A DNA stretch of 64,000 nucleotides, from positions 93,094 to 157,093 of the forward strand of contig NZ_FUZT01000001.1 in assembly GCF_900167445.1 (NCBI RefSeq), written 5' to 3'. Both the position numbers and the translations under genes were made by a program. The notes beneath the pieces are model-generated. The model made no database searches, was not told where the DNA came from, and saw only the letters and a program-made list of their open reading frames with translations. This document shows positions 34,118 through 42,841 of the stretch, one piece after another. Each line of letters opens with the position of its first letter. Position 1 is the first letter of the stretch. The DNA is from Maledivibacter halophilus. Lineage in GTDB: Bacteria > Bacillota > Clostridia > Peptostreptococcales > Caminicellaceae.

Positions 34118-35284
34118 ATGTCGAATCATCAAAAAATAATTAATGATTATGTGGTAGTAGATGGACATCAAGAAATCCTAGATGAATATGTTTATGAGTT
34201 TTTAAAAAATGAAGAGAAGGCTGTTTTAGGTGAAATTCATGTTTTTGATAAAATTTATAAACCTATTTTAGAAAAACAAGGAGTTAATCTAGTAAATATG
34301 TCAGTTGGAGGGGATCATGTTGCCCAGGTTATGTATAGTGCAACAGATACTTTAAGATTTTGGGATGCCCATAAAAAATTAGATATACTTAACTGTGAAT
34401 TAGAGGGAGGATGTAAATCCTTTATTCTTTGTCGAAATGCATCGGATATTGATTATGCATTACAAAATAATAAAATAGCTGTTTTAGCAACTTTATCTGG
34501 AGGTAGGCCCTTAGAGGGAAAGCCAAATTTGAACTTGCTTTCAAGTTTACGCTCTTTATATAGAATGGGACTTAGGGGGCTTCAGTTAACAGGAAACAGT
34601 AGAAACAGATTAGGGGATGGTGTGGCCCAGACTAGAACAAAGGGTAAACTGACAGGCTTTGGAAAGAAAATTGTCAAAGAAGCAGATAGACTTGGTATTG
34701 TCCTTGATACGGCTCAGTTATCAGATTATGGATTTTTTGACTTGATTGAAGAAACTAAAAATCCAGTTATAGATTCCCATAGCTGTGCAAAGGCTGTATA
34801 TAATCATCCTCGTAATATTAGTGATGAAAGGATAAAAACAATAGCTCAAAGTGGTGGAGTAATAGCAGTAAGCTTTTGGTCAGCTTTAGTGGCTGGTGAT
34901 AAGGAAGCTCCAGATGCAGAGGATTTATTTAGACATATCGATCATATAGTGGAAATAGCTGGTATTAATCATGTAGCATTGGGTCCGGATTATTCTGCCT
35001 ATAAAACACCTAAAGATAGGAAAATAGTTAAGGGATTTGCCAATTTAGGACCTGATTATTGTGGAACTGATAGACTTACACCGGTACAAAGTGAAAAATA
35101 TCCAGGCTGGATTGATGGGATTTGGTATGGAATAAGAAAGAATGATTTTATTGAAGGTCCAAGCTGTCATGAAAGTTTTTCTGGAATTATAAAAGAGCTT
35201 TTAAACCATGGTTATACTGAAAACGATTGCAAAAAAATTCTAGGAAATAATTTTATTCGCGTATATAAAGAGATATTAAAATGA
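34118..35284 (+). CDS. M19 membrane-dipeptidase-like protein 2, degenerate metal site
   Basis: This 388-residue paralogue of the preceding protein has lost several expected ligands: HQE instead of HxD (VDGHQEIL), Ser instead of the bridging Glu (TLSGGRPLEG), and Gln at the first later His (LDTAQLS). The second His (DSHSCAK) and the Asp region (LGPDYSAY) remain. It may be a non-catalytic partner of the first protein or bind ligand differently. I start it at ATG 34118 with AAGGAG 8 bp upstream; the GTG at 34109 overlaps that site. It is 12 bp downstream of its paralogue. Confidence 0.8.
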   Translation: MSNHQKIINDYVVVDGHQEILDEYVYEFLKNEEKAVLGEIHVFDKIYKPILEKQGVNLVNMSVGGDHVAQVMYSATDTLRFWDAHKKLDILNCELEGGCKSFILCRNASDIDYALQNNKIAVLATLSGGRPLEGKPNLNLLSSLRSLYRMGLRGLQLTGNSRNRLGDGVAQTRTKGKLTGFGKKIVKEADRLGIVLDTAQLSDYGFFDLIEETKNPVIDSHSCAKAVYNHPRNISDERIKTIAQSGGVIAVSFWSALVAGDKEAPDAEDLFRHIDHIVEIAGINHVALGPDYSAYKTPKDRKIVKGFANLGPDYCGTDRLTPVQSEKYPGWIDGIWYGIRKNDFIEGPSCHESFSGIIKELLNHGYTENDCKKILGNNFIRVYKEILK

Positions 35285-35406
35285 TTTTAATATATAAAAA
35301 ATAAATTATATTGAAATGAAAAAGTATAATTAAAATTTTAAAGGAGGGGTTATAGTTTCGTATCATTATTTTAAATTTGTTTCACTAAAAAAGAGGAGGA
35401 TATTAT

Positions 35407-36996
35407 ATGCATGCTTTAGATCTTGTTATTCTTGTTGTTTATATGGCTGCAATTATGTATTTAGGTTATGCACTGGGAAAATCCAATAAAAATTCTGAGG
35501 ATTACTTTGTGGCAGGTAGATCATTGCCCTGGTATGGAATTGGCTTATCTGTTGGAGTTACTATGATAAGCGCCAACTCATTTATTGGTGGACCTGGTTG
35601 GGGATGTAAAGACGGAATTATTGCAGCAATGGTTAATATTACAGTACCCCTTGCTATATTATTTGTTACATATACTATATTACCGGTTTTATACAATTCA
35701 AATGTAACTACTATTTACGAGTATATAAACCTTAGGCTTGGGTCTAAGTCAAGGCTTCTCAATGTTATTATATGGCTATGTCAATCCCTTATACTTATGG
35801 GAGGATTTGTTTATACTCCAGCCTTAGTATTAAGTAAAATTACTAATCTTACATTTGGGCAGTGGGTTCCTATTATAGTTATATTTGCTATTATATATAC
35901 AGCTATTGGGGGAATTAAGGCTGTTGTTTGGACAGATGCTATACAAGCCCTTATATTGTTTGCGGGATTAGTTTTTGCAATATTTTATGCTACAGGAAAA
36001 CTACCTATGGGATTTGGAGAATTAATGACTGTGGCAAAGGAATCTGATAAGTTAATTTCTTTTGATTTTTTATTTGATAGAAATAGTCTTAATATCTGGT
36101 GTGTAGGTATCGGTGGATTTGCTATGTGGATTGGATATTTTGGATTTGATCAAGGGCAGGTTCAAAGATATTTGACAGCAAAGAATATTACTAATGTCAA
36201 AAAAAGTGGTATAATGAGTTCGATTTCAATGCAGTTTATTTATTGGGCTTGTATGTTTTTAGGTGTTATTTTGTTTATATTTTATAAAACGAATCCCCAT
36301 ACCCTTGATTTTAATAATGCAAATCTTATTATGACAGATTTTTTAGTTAATTATGTACCAACTGGGCTTTTAGGAATATTGCTAGCTGCAACCTTTGCTG
36401 CTGCAATGTCAAGTGTCGATTCTATACTTAATTCTTTAACTGCAGTATTTACAAAGGATATTTATGAGCCCTATATAAGTAAAAAAGAAGATACTCCTTT
36501 ATCAACAACGATTTTGTTTTCTGTAATATTTGGTGTTGTAATCATTGGCTTTGTTTATGCAGGGCTTAGTGGAAATACTAAATCAATATTAGATACAATA
36601 GCAGGATATATTTCCCCCTTTGGTTCTCTTTTAACAGGTATAATGATTGTATGTGTATTTATACCTAGGGTTAATGATAATGGGGCTTTTATTGGGACAA
36701 TATTAGCTGGAACAGCTGCTTTTTTAACTCAAAGATATTTCCAAATGCATTGGCTGTGGATTTATGCTATAGGGTCTATTTACTGTATTGCACTATCTTA
36801 TATTTGCAGCTTATTCTTTAAGGATGAAAGTGATAAAAATAGAAAATACACTGCTTTAGGAGTAAAGGAAGTTCTTGGAGATGCCACTGATGAAGAGGGC
36901 TCTGGACTAGCCCCCCTAGTAATGGATAAATACGGCTGGATAATACTAGGAATATTTGCAGCACAATGTATATTACTTTTACTATTACAAATTTAG
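35407..36996 (+). CDS. Sodium:solute symporter (SSS family)
   Basis: This 529-residue protein has about 13-14 hydrophobic segments of the SSS (Na+/solute symporter) fold. The N-terminus has YFVAGRSLPWYGIGLSVGVT, and a mid region has SVDSILNSLTAVFTKDIYEPY, typical of sodium- or proline/pantothenate-type carriers. It follows the second dipeptidase-like gene by 122 bp, behind GAGGAGG, and precedes a SnoaL-like gene by 14 bp. It probably imports the substrate or intermediate handled by the neighbouring hydrolases; the substrate itself cannot be read from sequence. Confidence 0.86.
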   Translation: MHALDLVILVVYMAAIMYLGYALGKSNKNSEDYFVAGRSLPWYGIGLSVGVTMISANSFIGGPGWGCKDGIIAAMVNITVPLAILFVTYTILPVLYNSNVTTIYEYINLRLGSKSRLLNVIIWLCQSLILMGGFVYTPALVLSKITNLTFGQWVPIIVIFAIIYTAIGGIKAVVWTDAIQALILFAGLVFAIFYATGKLPMGFGELMTVAKESDKLISFDFLFDRNSLNIWCVGIGGFAMWIGYFGFDQGQVQRYLTAKNITNVKKSGIMSSISMQFIYWACMFLGVILFIFYKTNPHTLDFNNANLIMTDFLVNYVPTGLLGILLAATFAAAMSSVDSILNSLTAVFTKDIYEPYISKKEDTPLSTTILFSVIFGVVIIGFVYAGLSGNTKSILDTIAGYISPFGSLLTGIMIVCVFIPRVNDNGAFIGTILAGTAAFLTQRYFQMHWLWIYAIGSIYCIALSYICSLFFKDESDKNRKYTALGVKEVLGDATDEEGSGLAPLVMDKYGWIILGIFAAQCILLLLLQI

Positions 36997-37010
36997 AAAG
37001 GATAAAAAAT

Positions 37011-38027
37011 ATGAGTACAAAATTAGAAAGCAAGAAAATAGTTAAAGATTTTAATGATAAAATATATGATGCTTCTGTCAATACAATTGAAGATATTGTA
37101 AATAAGTATTATCATGAGGATTTATGCTGGAATGGACCTCAACCCATTAATACTTTAAATGGAAGAAATGAATTAATCAATAAATTTTGGAAGCCCTTTT
37201 TAAAAGCATTTCCTGATTTACAAAAAAATTCATTTATGCATTTAGCTGGTAACAATCATTTTGCCAAGGATCAACAGTGGGTTGTAACATCGGGCCATTA
37301 TGTAGGAACCTTTGAAAATGATTGGTTGGATATACCTGCTTCTAAGGGTATTGCATGGATAACCTATATAGAATTTAATAGGCTTGTAGATAATAAAATA
37401 GTAGAAACCTATACAATAATTGATATATTGGATTTGATGCGTCAAGTGGGCCTTAGATTTATTCCTTCATTGGCGCCGGAGGTGATAATCCCTGGACCAG
37501 CTACTAATGATGGAGTAATAATGGGAGAATGTGAAGAAAAGGAAACTAAAAAAACCTTCCAAATTATATATGATATGATTTATAAGGGTTTGGCAGCCTA
37601 TAAAGATGTAGGTATTGGAAAAATGGGATTAGAACATTATTTTAGTAAGGACTTTATTTGGTATGGTCCCTGTGGAATAGGAACAACTAGGGGAATTAAA
37701 GGATTTGAGAAATACCATCAAAAACCCTTTTTAAATGCTGTTCCCGATAGAAGAAATGTAGAAGGTGAATACAGGATATATTTTGCGGAGGGAGAATATG
37801 GAGCTTTAATCGAATGGACAGGCTTTAGAGCAACACATACTGGAAATGATTGGCTGGGTCTTCCGGCAACAGGTAAGCCCTTAATAATGCGTGATGCGGA
37901 TTTGTATAGAAGAGAAGGAGATAAAATAGTTGAAAATTGGTGCTATATGGATGTAATTGATGTTCTTCTTCAATTGGGAGTAGATATTTTTGATAGGGTA
38001 AGAAATAAAAAATATATTTTATTATAG
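37011..38027 (+). CDS. Tandem SnoaL-like (double NTF2-fold) protein
   Basis: This 338-residue protein is made of two SnoaL/NTF2-like domains (about residues 10-150 and 180-325) with matching elements: YYHEDLCWNGPQPINTLNGR versus YFSKDFIWYGPCGIGTTRGI, FPDLQ versus VPDRRN, and NDWLDIPASKG versus NDWLGLPATGK. ATG 37011 has GAAAGGA upstream; an in-frame ATG at 36966 overlaps the symporter gene. Its C-terminal half is the closest relative of the decayed gene at 31223. It ends the P4 transcription unit. Catalytic role unknown. Confidence 0.82.
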   Translation: MSTKLESKKIVKDFNDKIYDASVNTIEDIVNKYYHEDLCWNGPQPINTLNGRNELINKFWKPFLKAFPDLQKNSFMHLAGNNHFAKDQQWVVTSGHYVGTFENDWLDIPASKGIAWITYIEFNRLVDNKIVETYTIIDILDLMRQVGLRFIPSLAPEVIIPGPATNDGVIMGECEEKETKKTFQIIYDMIYKGLAAYKDVGIGKMGLEHYFSKDFIWYGPCGIGTTRGIKGFEKYHQKPFLNAVPDRRNVEGEYRIYFAEGEYGALIEWTGFRATHTGNDWLGLPATGKPLIMRDADLYRREGDKIVENWCYMDVIDVLLQLGVDIFDRVRNKKYILL

Positions 38028-38032
38028 AAAAG

Positions 38033-38068
38033 AAATGCCTATGGTTATTTAATCATAGGTATTTTTTA
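38033..38068 (+). terminator. Terminator family member 3, after the double SnoaL gene
   Basis: AAATGCCTATG pairs with CATAGGTATTT around GTTATTTAAT, followed by T residues. It shares layout and loop with the hairpins at 31038 and 32629, and the stem covaries. Confidence 0.83.
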
Positions 38069-38084
38069 ATATTATAGTACAATC

Positions 38085-38120
38085 GATGCAATTTTGCATA
38101 ATTTGATGGACCGATGCAAT
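38085..38120 (+). promoter_or_regulatory. Tandem activator sites for P5 (GATG-N8-CAT pair)
   Basis: GATG-N8-CATA (38085-38100) and GATG-N8-CAAT (38105-38120) start 20 bp apart, about 112-147 bp upstream of the P5 core. The last CAAT deviates by one base from CAT. An ATGCAATTT-CTCAA stretch overlapping the second site resembles the right end of the 120-bp repeat. Confidence 0.7.
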
Positions 38121-38229
38121 TTACTCAAGTATAAAAGCAAAGAATGATTTTCCTATTTAAGAAGAAAAGATATCCTGCTTAAGCATTATTTTAAAGGATA
38201 TCTGGAGAAAAAGAATAAAATTTATAAAG

Positions 38230-38247
38230 CTGGCATGGGTTTTGCTT
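38230..38247 (+). promoter_or_regulatory. Sigma-54 promoter P5
   Basis: GCTGGCATGGGTTTTGCTTT carries GG at 38232-38233 and GC at 38244-38245. It lies about 60 bp before the 4-hydroxybutyryl-CoA dehydratase start, which excludes the upstream in-frame ATG at 38235 as a translation start. Confidence 0.85.
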
Positions 38248-38306
38248 TACTAATAAATCAAATATTAATAAAGAAATTCATCAGTTATAGAGAAAGGATG
38301 TTATGT

Positions 38307-39764
38307 ATGGCTTTAATGACAGGAAATGAGTATATAGAAAGCATAAGAAAATTGAAATTAAATGTCTATATGCTTGGAGAAAAAATTGATAATGTGGTAG
38401 ATAATCCAATTCTTAGGCCTTCACTAAATTCAGTTAAAATGACCTATGATTTAGCCCAAATGCCAGAATATGAGGATTTAATGACATCAAAATCAATTTT
38501 CACAGGTGAAAAAATAAATAGATTCACCCATGTACATCAAAATACAGAGGATTTAGTTAAAAAAGTAAAAATGCAGAGATTACTAGGACAAAAAACTGCA
38601 TCTTGTTTTCAAAGATGTGTGGGGATGGATGCCTTTAATTCAGTATTTAGTACAACCTATGAAACAGATGAAAAATATGAAACAAATTATCATGAAAACT
38701 TTAGAAAATTCCTTCAATATGTTCAACAAAATGATTTAACAGTAGATGGAGCCATGACAGATCCTAAAGGAGATAGAAGCTTATCACCAAGTAAGCAGGA
38801 GGATAAGGATTTATATTTGAGAATTGTAGAAAGAAGAAAAGACGGGATTGTAGTAAGGGGAGCTAAGGCTCATCAAACAGGAATTACAAACTCCCATGAA
38901 GTTCTGGTTATGCCGACTATTGCAATGAAAGATGATGATAAGGATTATGCAGTATCCTTTGCTGTTCCAACTGACTCTGAAGGAATAACTATTGTTGTTG
39001 GAAGGCAGTCCTGCGATACAAGGAAACTTGAAAAGGATGCTGATATAGATGTTGGCAATAAGAATTTTGGTGGAATGGAAGCCCTAGTCGTATTTGATGA
39101 TGTTTTTGTTCCAAAGGATAGGATTTTCCTAAATGGAGAAACTGAGTTTGCTGGAATGATGGTGGAAAGATTTGCTGGATACCATAGACAAAGTTATGGT
39201 GGATGTAAAGTTGGAGTTGGAGATGTTTTAATAGGGGCATCTGCTTTATCGGCAGAGTATAATGGAGTTCCTAAGGTATCCCATATAAAGGATAAATTAA
39301 TAGAAATGACACATTTAAATGAAACTTTATATTCATGTGGCATTGCTTGTTCTGCTGAAGGATATAAAACAAAATCAGGTAATTATCAGATAGACTTATT
39401 GCTGGCAAATGTATGTAAGCAAAATGTAACAAGATTTCCCTATGAAATAGCAAGACTTGCAGAAGATATTGCCGGCGGCTTAATGGTGACTATGCCCTCT
39501 GAAAAGGATTATAAAAATCCTGTAACAGGTAAATATATTGAGAAATATTTAGTTGGAGCTTCAAATGTTTCTGCAGAAAAGAGAATGAAGGTCCTCAGAC
39601 TTATAGAAAATATAACTTTAGGTACAGCCGCTGTGGGATATAGAACTGAATCGATGCATGGTGCAGGATCTCCCCAAGCCCAGAGAATAATGATAGCTAG
39701 GCAAGGGAATTTAGAACTAAAGAAGAAACTGGCTAAAAATATAGCTAGAATTGAAGAGGATTAA
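38307..39764 (+). CDS. abfD: 4-hydroxybutyryl-CoA dehydratase / vinylacetyl-CoA isomerase
   Basis: This 485-residue flavin and [4Fe-4S] enzyme dehydrates 4-hydroxybutyryl-CoA to crotonyl-CoA by a ketyl-radical mechanism. All four cluster ligands of the Clostridium aminobutyricum enzyme are present at nearly the same positions (C100, C104, H293, C300 here, against C99, C103, H292, C299): see ASCFQRC and AGYHRQSYGGC. A conserved Glu lies in RLIENITLG. ATG 38307 has AAGGA 8 bp upstream; the start must lie downstream of promoter P5. It heads a 10.6 kb operon with the enzymes needed to use crotonyl-CoA. The cluster ligands separate it from HpaB-type monooxygenases of the same fold. Confidence 0.93.
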   Translation: MALMTGNEYIESIRKLKLNVYMLGEKIDNVVDNPILRPSLNSVKMTYDLAQMPEYEDLMTSKSIFTGEKINRFTHVHQNTEDLVKKVKMQRLLGQKTASCFQRCVGMDAFNSVFSTTYETDEKYETNYHENFRKFLQYVQQNDLTVDGAMTDPKGDRSLSPSKQEDKDLYLRIVERRKDGIVVRGAKAHQTGITNSHEVLVMPTIAMKDDDKDYAVSFAVPTDSEGITIVVGRQSCDTRKLEKDADIDVGNKNFGGMEALVVFDDVFVPKDRIFLNGETEFAGMMVERFAGYHRQSYGGCKVGVGDVLIGASALSAEYNGVPKVSHIKDKLIEMTHLNETLYSCGIACSAEGYKTKSGNYQIDLLLANVCKQNVTRFPYEIARLAEDIAGGLMVTMPSEKDYKNPVTGKYIEKYLVGASNVSAEKRMKVLRLIENITLGTAAVGYRTESMHGAGSPQAQRIMIARQGNLELKKKLAKNIARIEED

Positions 39765-39779
39765 TTTGAGGTGCTGTAA

Positions 39780-40061
39780 ATGCTTAAAGAAAAAATAAAT
39801 AAAGTAATAAATTCAAAGGTTAGACCCTATTTAAAAAGTCATGGTGGGGATTTGGAGATTGTTAGTATAGAAGATAAAATTGTAAAAATAAAATTTCTAG
39901 GACAGTGTAAAAACTGTATTTCAGCTGAATCCACCGCTGAAAACATTATAAAAACTACATTAAAAGAGGAAATTCCTGATTTAGAAAAGGTAATAGTAGA
40001 TAATTACACAAATCCCGAGATATTAGATATTGCTAGAAAGTTATTAAGGAAAAGGGCTTGA
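39780..40061 (+). CDS. NifU C-terminal-domain protein (Fe-S scaffold)
   Basis: This 93-residue protein corresponds to the NifU/Nfu C-terminal scaffold domain, with HGGDLEIVSIEDKIVKIKF and the cluster-binding CxxC in GQCKNCISA. It sits 15 bp after the dehydratase gene and overlaps the next small gene. The probable role is to deliver the [4Fe-4S] cluster to the neighbouring dehydratase, whose cluster is essential and oxygen-sensitive. This is inferred from context; a general housekeeping role is less likely given its place in a regulated operon. Confidence 0.87.
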   Translation: MLKEKINKVINSKVRPYLKSHGGDLEIVSIEDKIVKIKFLGQCKNCISAESTAENIIKTTLKEEIPDLEKVIVDNYTNPEILDIARKLLRKRA

Positions 40062-40072
40062 AGGTGGTTAAC

Positions 40073-40339
40073 TTGGACATAGGCGTTAAGTATTGCGGAG
40101 GGTGTAATGTTAAATATGATAGAAAAAAGTTTTTAGAATCATTGAAAAAAGAATATCCCTTTTTAAAATTTCATTATGCAAAAGAAAATGTAGAGTATAA
40201 TATTATTCTCATTTTATGTGGATGTTTTAGCTGCTGTGCCGATTATAAAAAATTAAAATATAAGGATAAAAGAATAATTGTTAAGGAAGAAAGGGATTAT
40301 GAAAAGGTTGTTAAAGCTTTAAATGAATTTTTAACATAA
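40073..40339 (+). CDS. Small Cys-rich protein of unknown function
   Basis: This 88-residue protein has an N-terminal VKYCGGCNVKYDRKKF motif and a mid CGCFSCC cluster, giving six cysteines. I choose TTG 40073 because AAGGTGG at 40061-40067 is suitably spaced; a TTG at 40058 would add five residues and overlap the NifU-like stop. Its location between the Fe-S scaffold and crotonase genes suggests a metal or cluster role for the dehydratase, but no function is known to me. Confidence 0.7.
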   Translation: MDIGVKYCGGCNVKYDRKKFLESLKKEYPFLKFHYAKENVEYNIILILCGCFSCCADYKKLKYKDKRIIVKEERDYEKVVKALNEFLT

Positions 40340-40360
40340 TAAAAAATGGAGGGGAAATAT

Positions 40361-41137
40361 ATGGATAAGGTTTTGTTGGAAAAACAAGGAAATATTGCTA
40401 TTTTAACTTTAAACAATCCAAAAACCTTGAATGCTTTAAATGGGGAATTTATGTCTCAGATTGATAAGGCTATTGATGAAGTAAATGAGGATCCTAATAT
40501 ATATGTGCTCATTATTACTGGAACAAAAAAGGCCTTTATTGCAGGGGCAGATATTAAAGAAATGCTGCCGTTGACTGCTGCTCAAACCTTAGAATGGGGT
40601 AAAATTGGCAGTGATTTAAATACAAAAATTGAAAATTTAAGAATACCTGTTATTGCAGGATTAAATGGTTTTGCATTAGGTGGCGGCTGTGAATTAGCTA
40701 TGGCCTGTGATATAAGAATAGCCTCTGAAAAAGCAAAGTTTGGACAACCTGAATGTGGTCTAGGTATTACACCGGGGGCAGGAGGGACCCAAAGACTGCC
40801 AAGGATAGTAGGGGTAGGAAAGGCCAAGGAGCTGCTCTACACCGGAAAGATTATAAATGCTAAAGAAGCCTTTGAAATCGGTTTAGTAAATAAAGTTGTA
40901 GACCATGAGGATTTACTTGATGAATGTCTAAAAATGGCAGAGGAAATAGGGGCAAATGCTCAAATTGCTGTACAACAAATTAAGCGTTCTGTAAATATGG
41001 GAGTTGAAACAGATATTGAAACAGGCCTTGCCTATGAATTACAGGCTTTTAGTGTTTGTAATGCAACAGAAGATAAAAAAATTGGTATGGAGGCCTTTTT
41101 AAATAAATCCAAGGAGAAAAAGTTTATATATAAATAA
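40361..41137 (+). CDS. Enoyl-CoA hydratase (crotonase)
   Basis: This 258-residue protein is of the crotonase family. It has the oxyanion-hole segments AFIAGADIKEM and GFALGGGCELAMACD, the first catalytic Glu in FGQPECGLG and the second in KAKELLYTG, the positions used for reversible hydration of crotonyl-CoA to 3-hydroxybutyryl-CoA. ATG 40361 is spaced 6 bp from GGAGGGG; the in-frame ATG at 40346 overlaps that site. It works directly after the dehydratase and before the 3-hydroxyacyl-CoA dehydrogenase encoded at 46108. Confidence 0.92.
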   Translation: MDKVLLEKQGNIAILTLNNPKTLNALNGEFMSQIDKAIDEVNEDPNIYVLIITGTKKAFIAGADIKEMLPLTAAQTLEWGKIGSDLNTKIENLRIPVIAGLNGFALGGGCELAMACDIRIASEKAKFGQPECGLGITPGAGGTQRLPRIVGVGKAKELLYTGKIINAKEAFEIGLVNKVVDHEDLLDECLKMAEEIGANAQIAVQQIKRSVNMGVETDIETGLAYELQAFSVCNATEDKKIGMEAFLNKSKEKKFIYK

Positions 41138-41192
41138 AATCTTTTATTTTTCCTTTGAGTTGGTTTTAAGAGTAAGAGGAGGACTGTAGTTT

Positions 41193-42755
41193 ATGAATAA
41201 TAAACGAGTTTTAACTGCCAAAGAAGCAGTTGATTTAATTGAAAATGGTCAAACAGTTGTAACTGGAGGTTTTGTCAGCAGCTGCTGTCCTGAAGCTTTA
41301 ACAAGTGCTTTAGAGGAAAGATTTATTAATACTGGTTTACCTAAGGATTTGACTTTAGTATTTGCAGCCGGTCAAGGTAAAAGAGATGGAAGAGGAAATG
41401 ACCATTTTGCCCATGAGAAAATGGTGAAAAAAGTTATTGGAGGACATTGGGACAGGGGACCTAAGCTTGGAGCAATGGCCATTGAAAATAAAATTGAGGC
41501 ATATAATTTTCCCCAAGGGGTAATATCCCATTTATTTAGAGATATTGCGGCTAAAAAAATTGGGACCATAACCCATGTTGGGCTTAATACCTTCGTAGAT
41601 CCACGAAATGGTGGGGGAAAATTGAACTCTAAAACTAAGGAAGACCTTGTAAAGCTTATTGAAATTGAAGGGCAGGAGCGTCTTTTATATAAGAGCTTTC
41701 CTATAGACATATGCCTTATAAGGGGAACCTATGCCGATGAATCCGGCAATGTCACTGTAGAAAAGGAAATTGGGTCTTTAGATTCAACTGCAATGGCCCA
41801 GGCCTGCAAAAACAGTGGTGGAAAAGTTATTGTTCAAGTTGAAAAAATAGTAAAAAATGGCTCTTTAGATCCCAAATTAGTTAAAATCCCAAGGATCTAT
41901 GTAGATGCATTGGTAATAGGAGATAAGGAAAGCAGTTTGCAATGCTTGGGCTGTGAATACGATCCTTCCTTAACGGGAGAATTAAGGGTTCCTTTAGATG
42001 GATTAAACCCGGCTCCATTAAATGCTAGAAAGGTTATTGCTAGAAGGGCTGCAATGGAGCTAAAAAAGGATGCCGTGGTGAATTTAGGAGTAGGGGTTCC
42101 TGAGCTAATTTCATCGGTGGCTGCTGAGGAAGGAATAGAAGACTATATGACCCTTACGGTAGAAGCCGGTGCTATTGGAGGAATGCCCATGCCGGGAGCA
42201 CAATTTGGAGCTTCTTCAAATGTGGAAAGTATTTTAGACCAAAATGTTTTATTTGACTTTTATGATGGTGGAGGACTTGATATAGCTTACTTAGGTATGG
42301 CTCAAATTGATGAAATAGGAAATATAAACGTAAGTAAGTTTGGTACAAGACTTGCAGGATGTGGTGGATTTATAAATATTACACAGAATGCAAAAAAGGT
42401 AGTTTTCTGTGGAACCTTTACAGCAGGTGGATTAAAAACTGAAATCAAGGATGGTAAACTTCATATTATTAAAGAAGGCAAAATGAAGAAATTCATAAAA
42501 AATATAGAGCAAATTACCTTTAGTGGAATATATGCAAATAAGGTAAAGCAACCGGTTATGTACATAACCGAAAGGGCTGTTTTTGAGCTTAGGGAAGAGG
42601 GTTTATATTTAACAGAAATTGCCCCTGGTATTGATATTCAAACACAGATTTTAGACAAAATGGAATTTAAGCCTAAAATAGAAAAAGAGCCAAAACTTAT
42701 GGATGAAAGACTTTTTAGCAAGGATATTATGGGTTTGGCTAAGGATAGGATTTAA
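41193..42755 (+). CDS. Acyl-CoA:acid CoA-transferase (family I, fused subunits)
   Basis: This 520-residue protein contains both halves of a family I CoA-transferase, the N-terminal domain (VVTGGFVSSCCPEALTSALE) and the C-terminal domain with the catalytic Glu in TVEAGAIGGMPMPG. It is of the YdiF/propionate CoA-transferase type, which moves CoA between acetyl-CoA and short-chain acids. In this operon it most likely makes 4-hydroxybutyryl-CoA for the dehydratase, although acetoacetate or butyrate are also possible partners. A GGAGGA site about 10 bp before the ATG supports the start. Confidence 0.88.
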   Translation: MNNKRVLTAKEAVDLIENGQTVVTGGFVSSCCPEALTSALEERFINTGLPKDLTLVFAAGQGKRDGRGNDHFAHEKMVKKVIGGHWDRGPKLGAMAIENKIEAYNFPQGVISHLFRDIAAKKIGTITHVGLNTFVDPRNGGGKLNSKTKEDLVKLIEIEGQERLLYKSFPIDICLIRGTYADESGNVTVEKEIGSLDSTAMAQACKNSGGKVIVQVEKIVKNGSLDPKLVKIPRIYVDALVIGDKESSLQCLGCEYDPSLTGELRVPLDGLNPAPLNARKVIARRAAMELKKDAVVNLGVGVPELISSVAAEEGIEDYMTLTVEAGAIGGMPMPGAQFGASSNVESILDQNVLFDFYDGGGLDIAYLGMAQIDEIGNINVSKFGTRLAGCGGFINITQNAKKVVFCGTFTAGGLKTEIKDGKLHIIKEGKMKKFIKNIEQITFSGIYANKVKQPVMYITERAVFELREEGLYLTEIAPGIDIQTQILDKMEFKPKIEKEPKLMDERLFSKDIMGLAKDRI

Positions 42756-42841
42756 AATTATAGCTGAAGAAATTCAAAAATAAATTTATTTTACTATAGG
42801 AAATCTATATTACAAAATAAAGAAGTATAGGAGGAAATATA

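Noticed and set aside
38235..38306. Longer N-terminus for 4-hydroxybutyryl-CoA dehydratase
   Set aside because: The extension begins inside the -24/-12 promoter element at 38230-38247, and a good ribosome site fits ATG 38307, which also matches the family's residue numbering.
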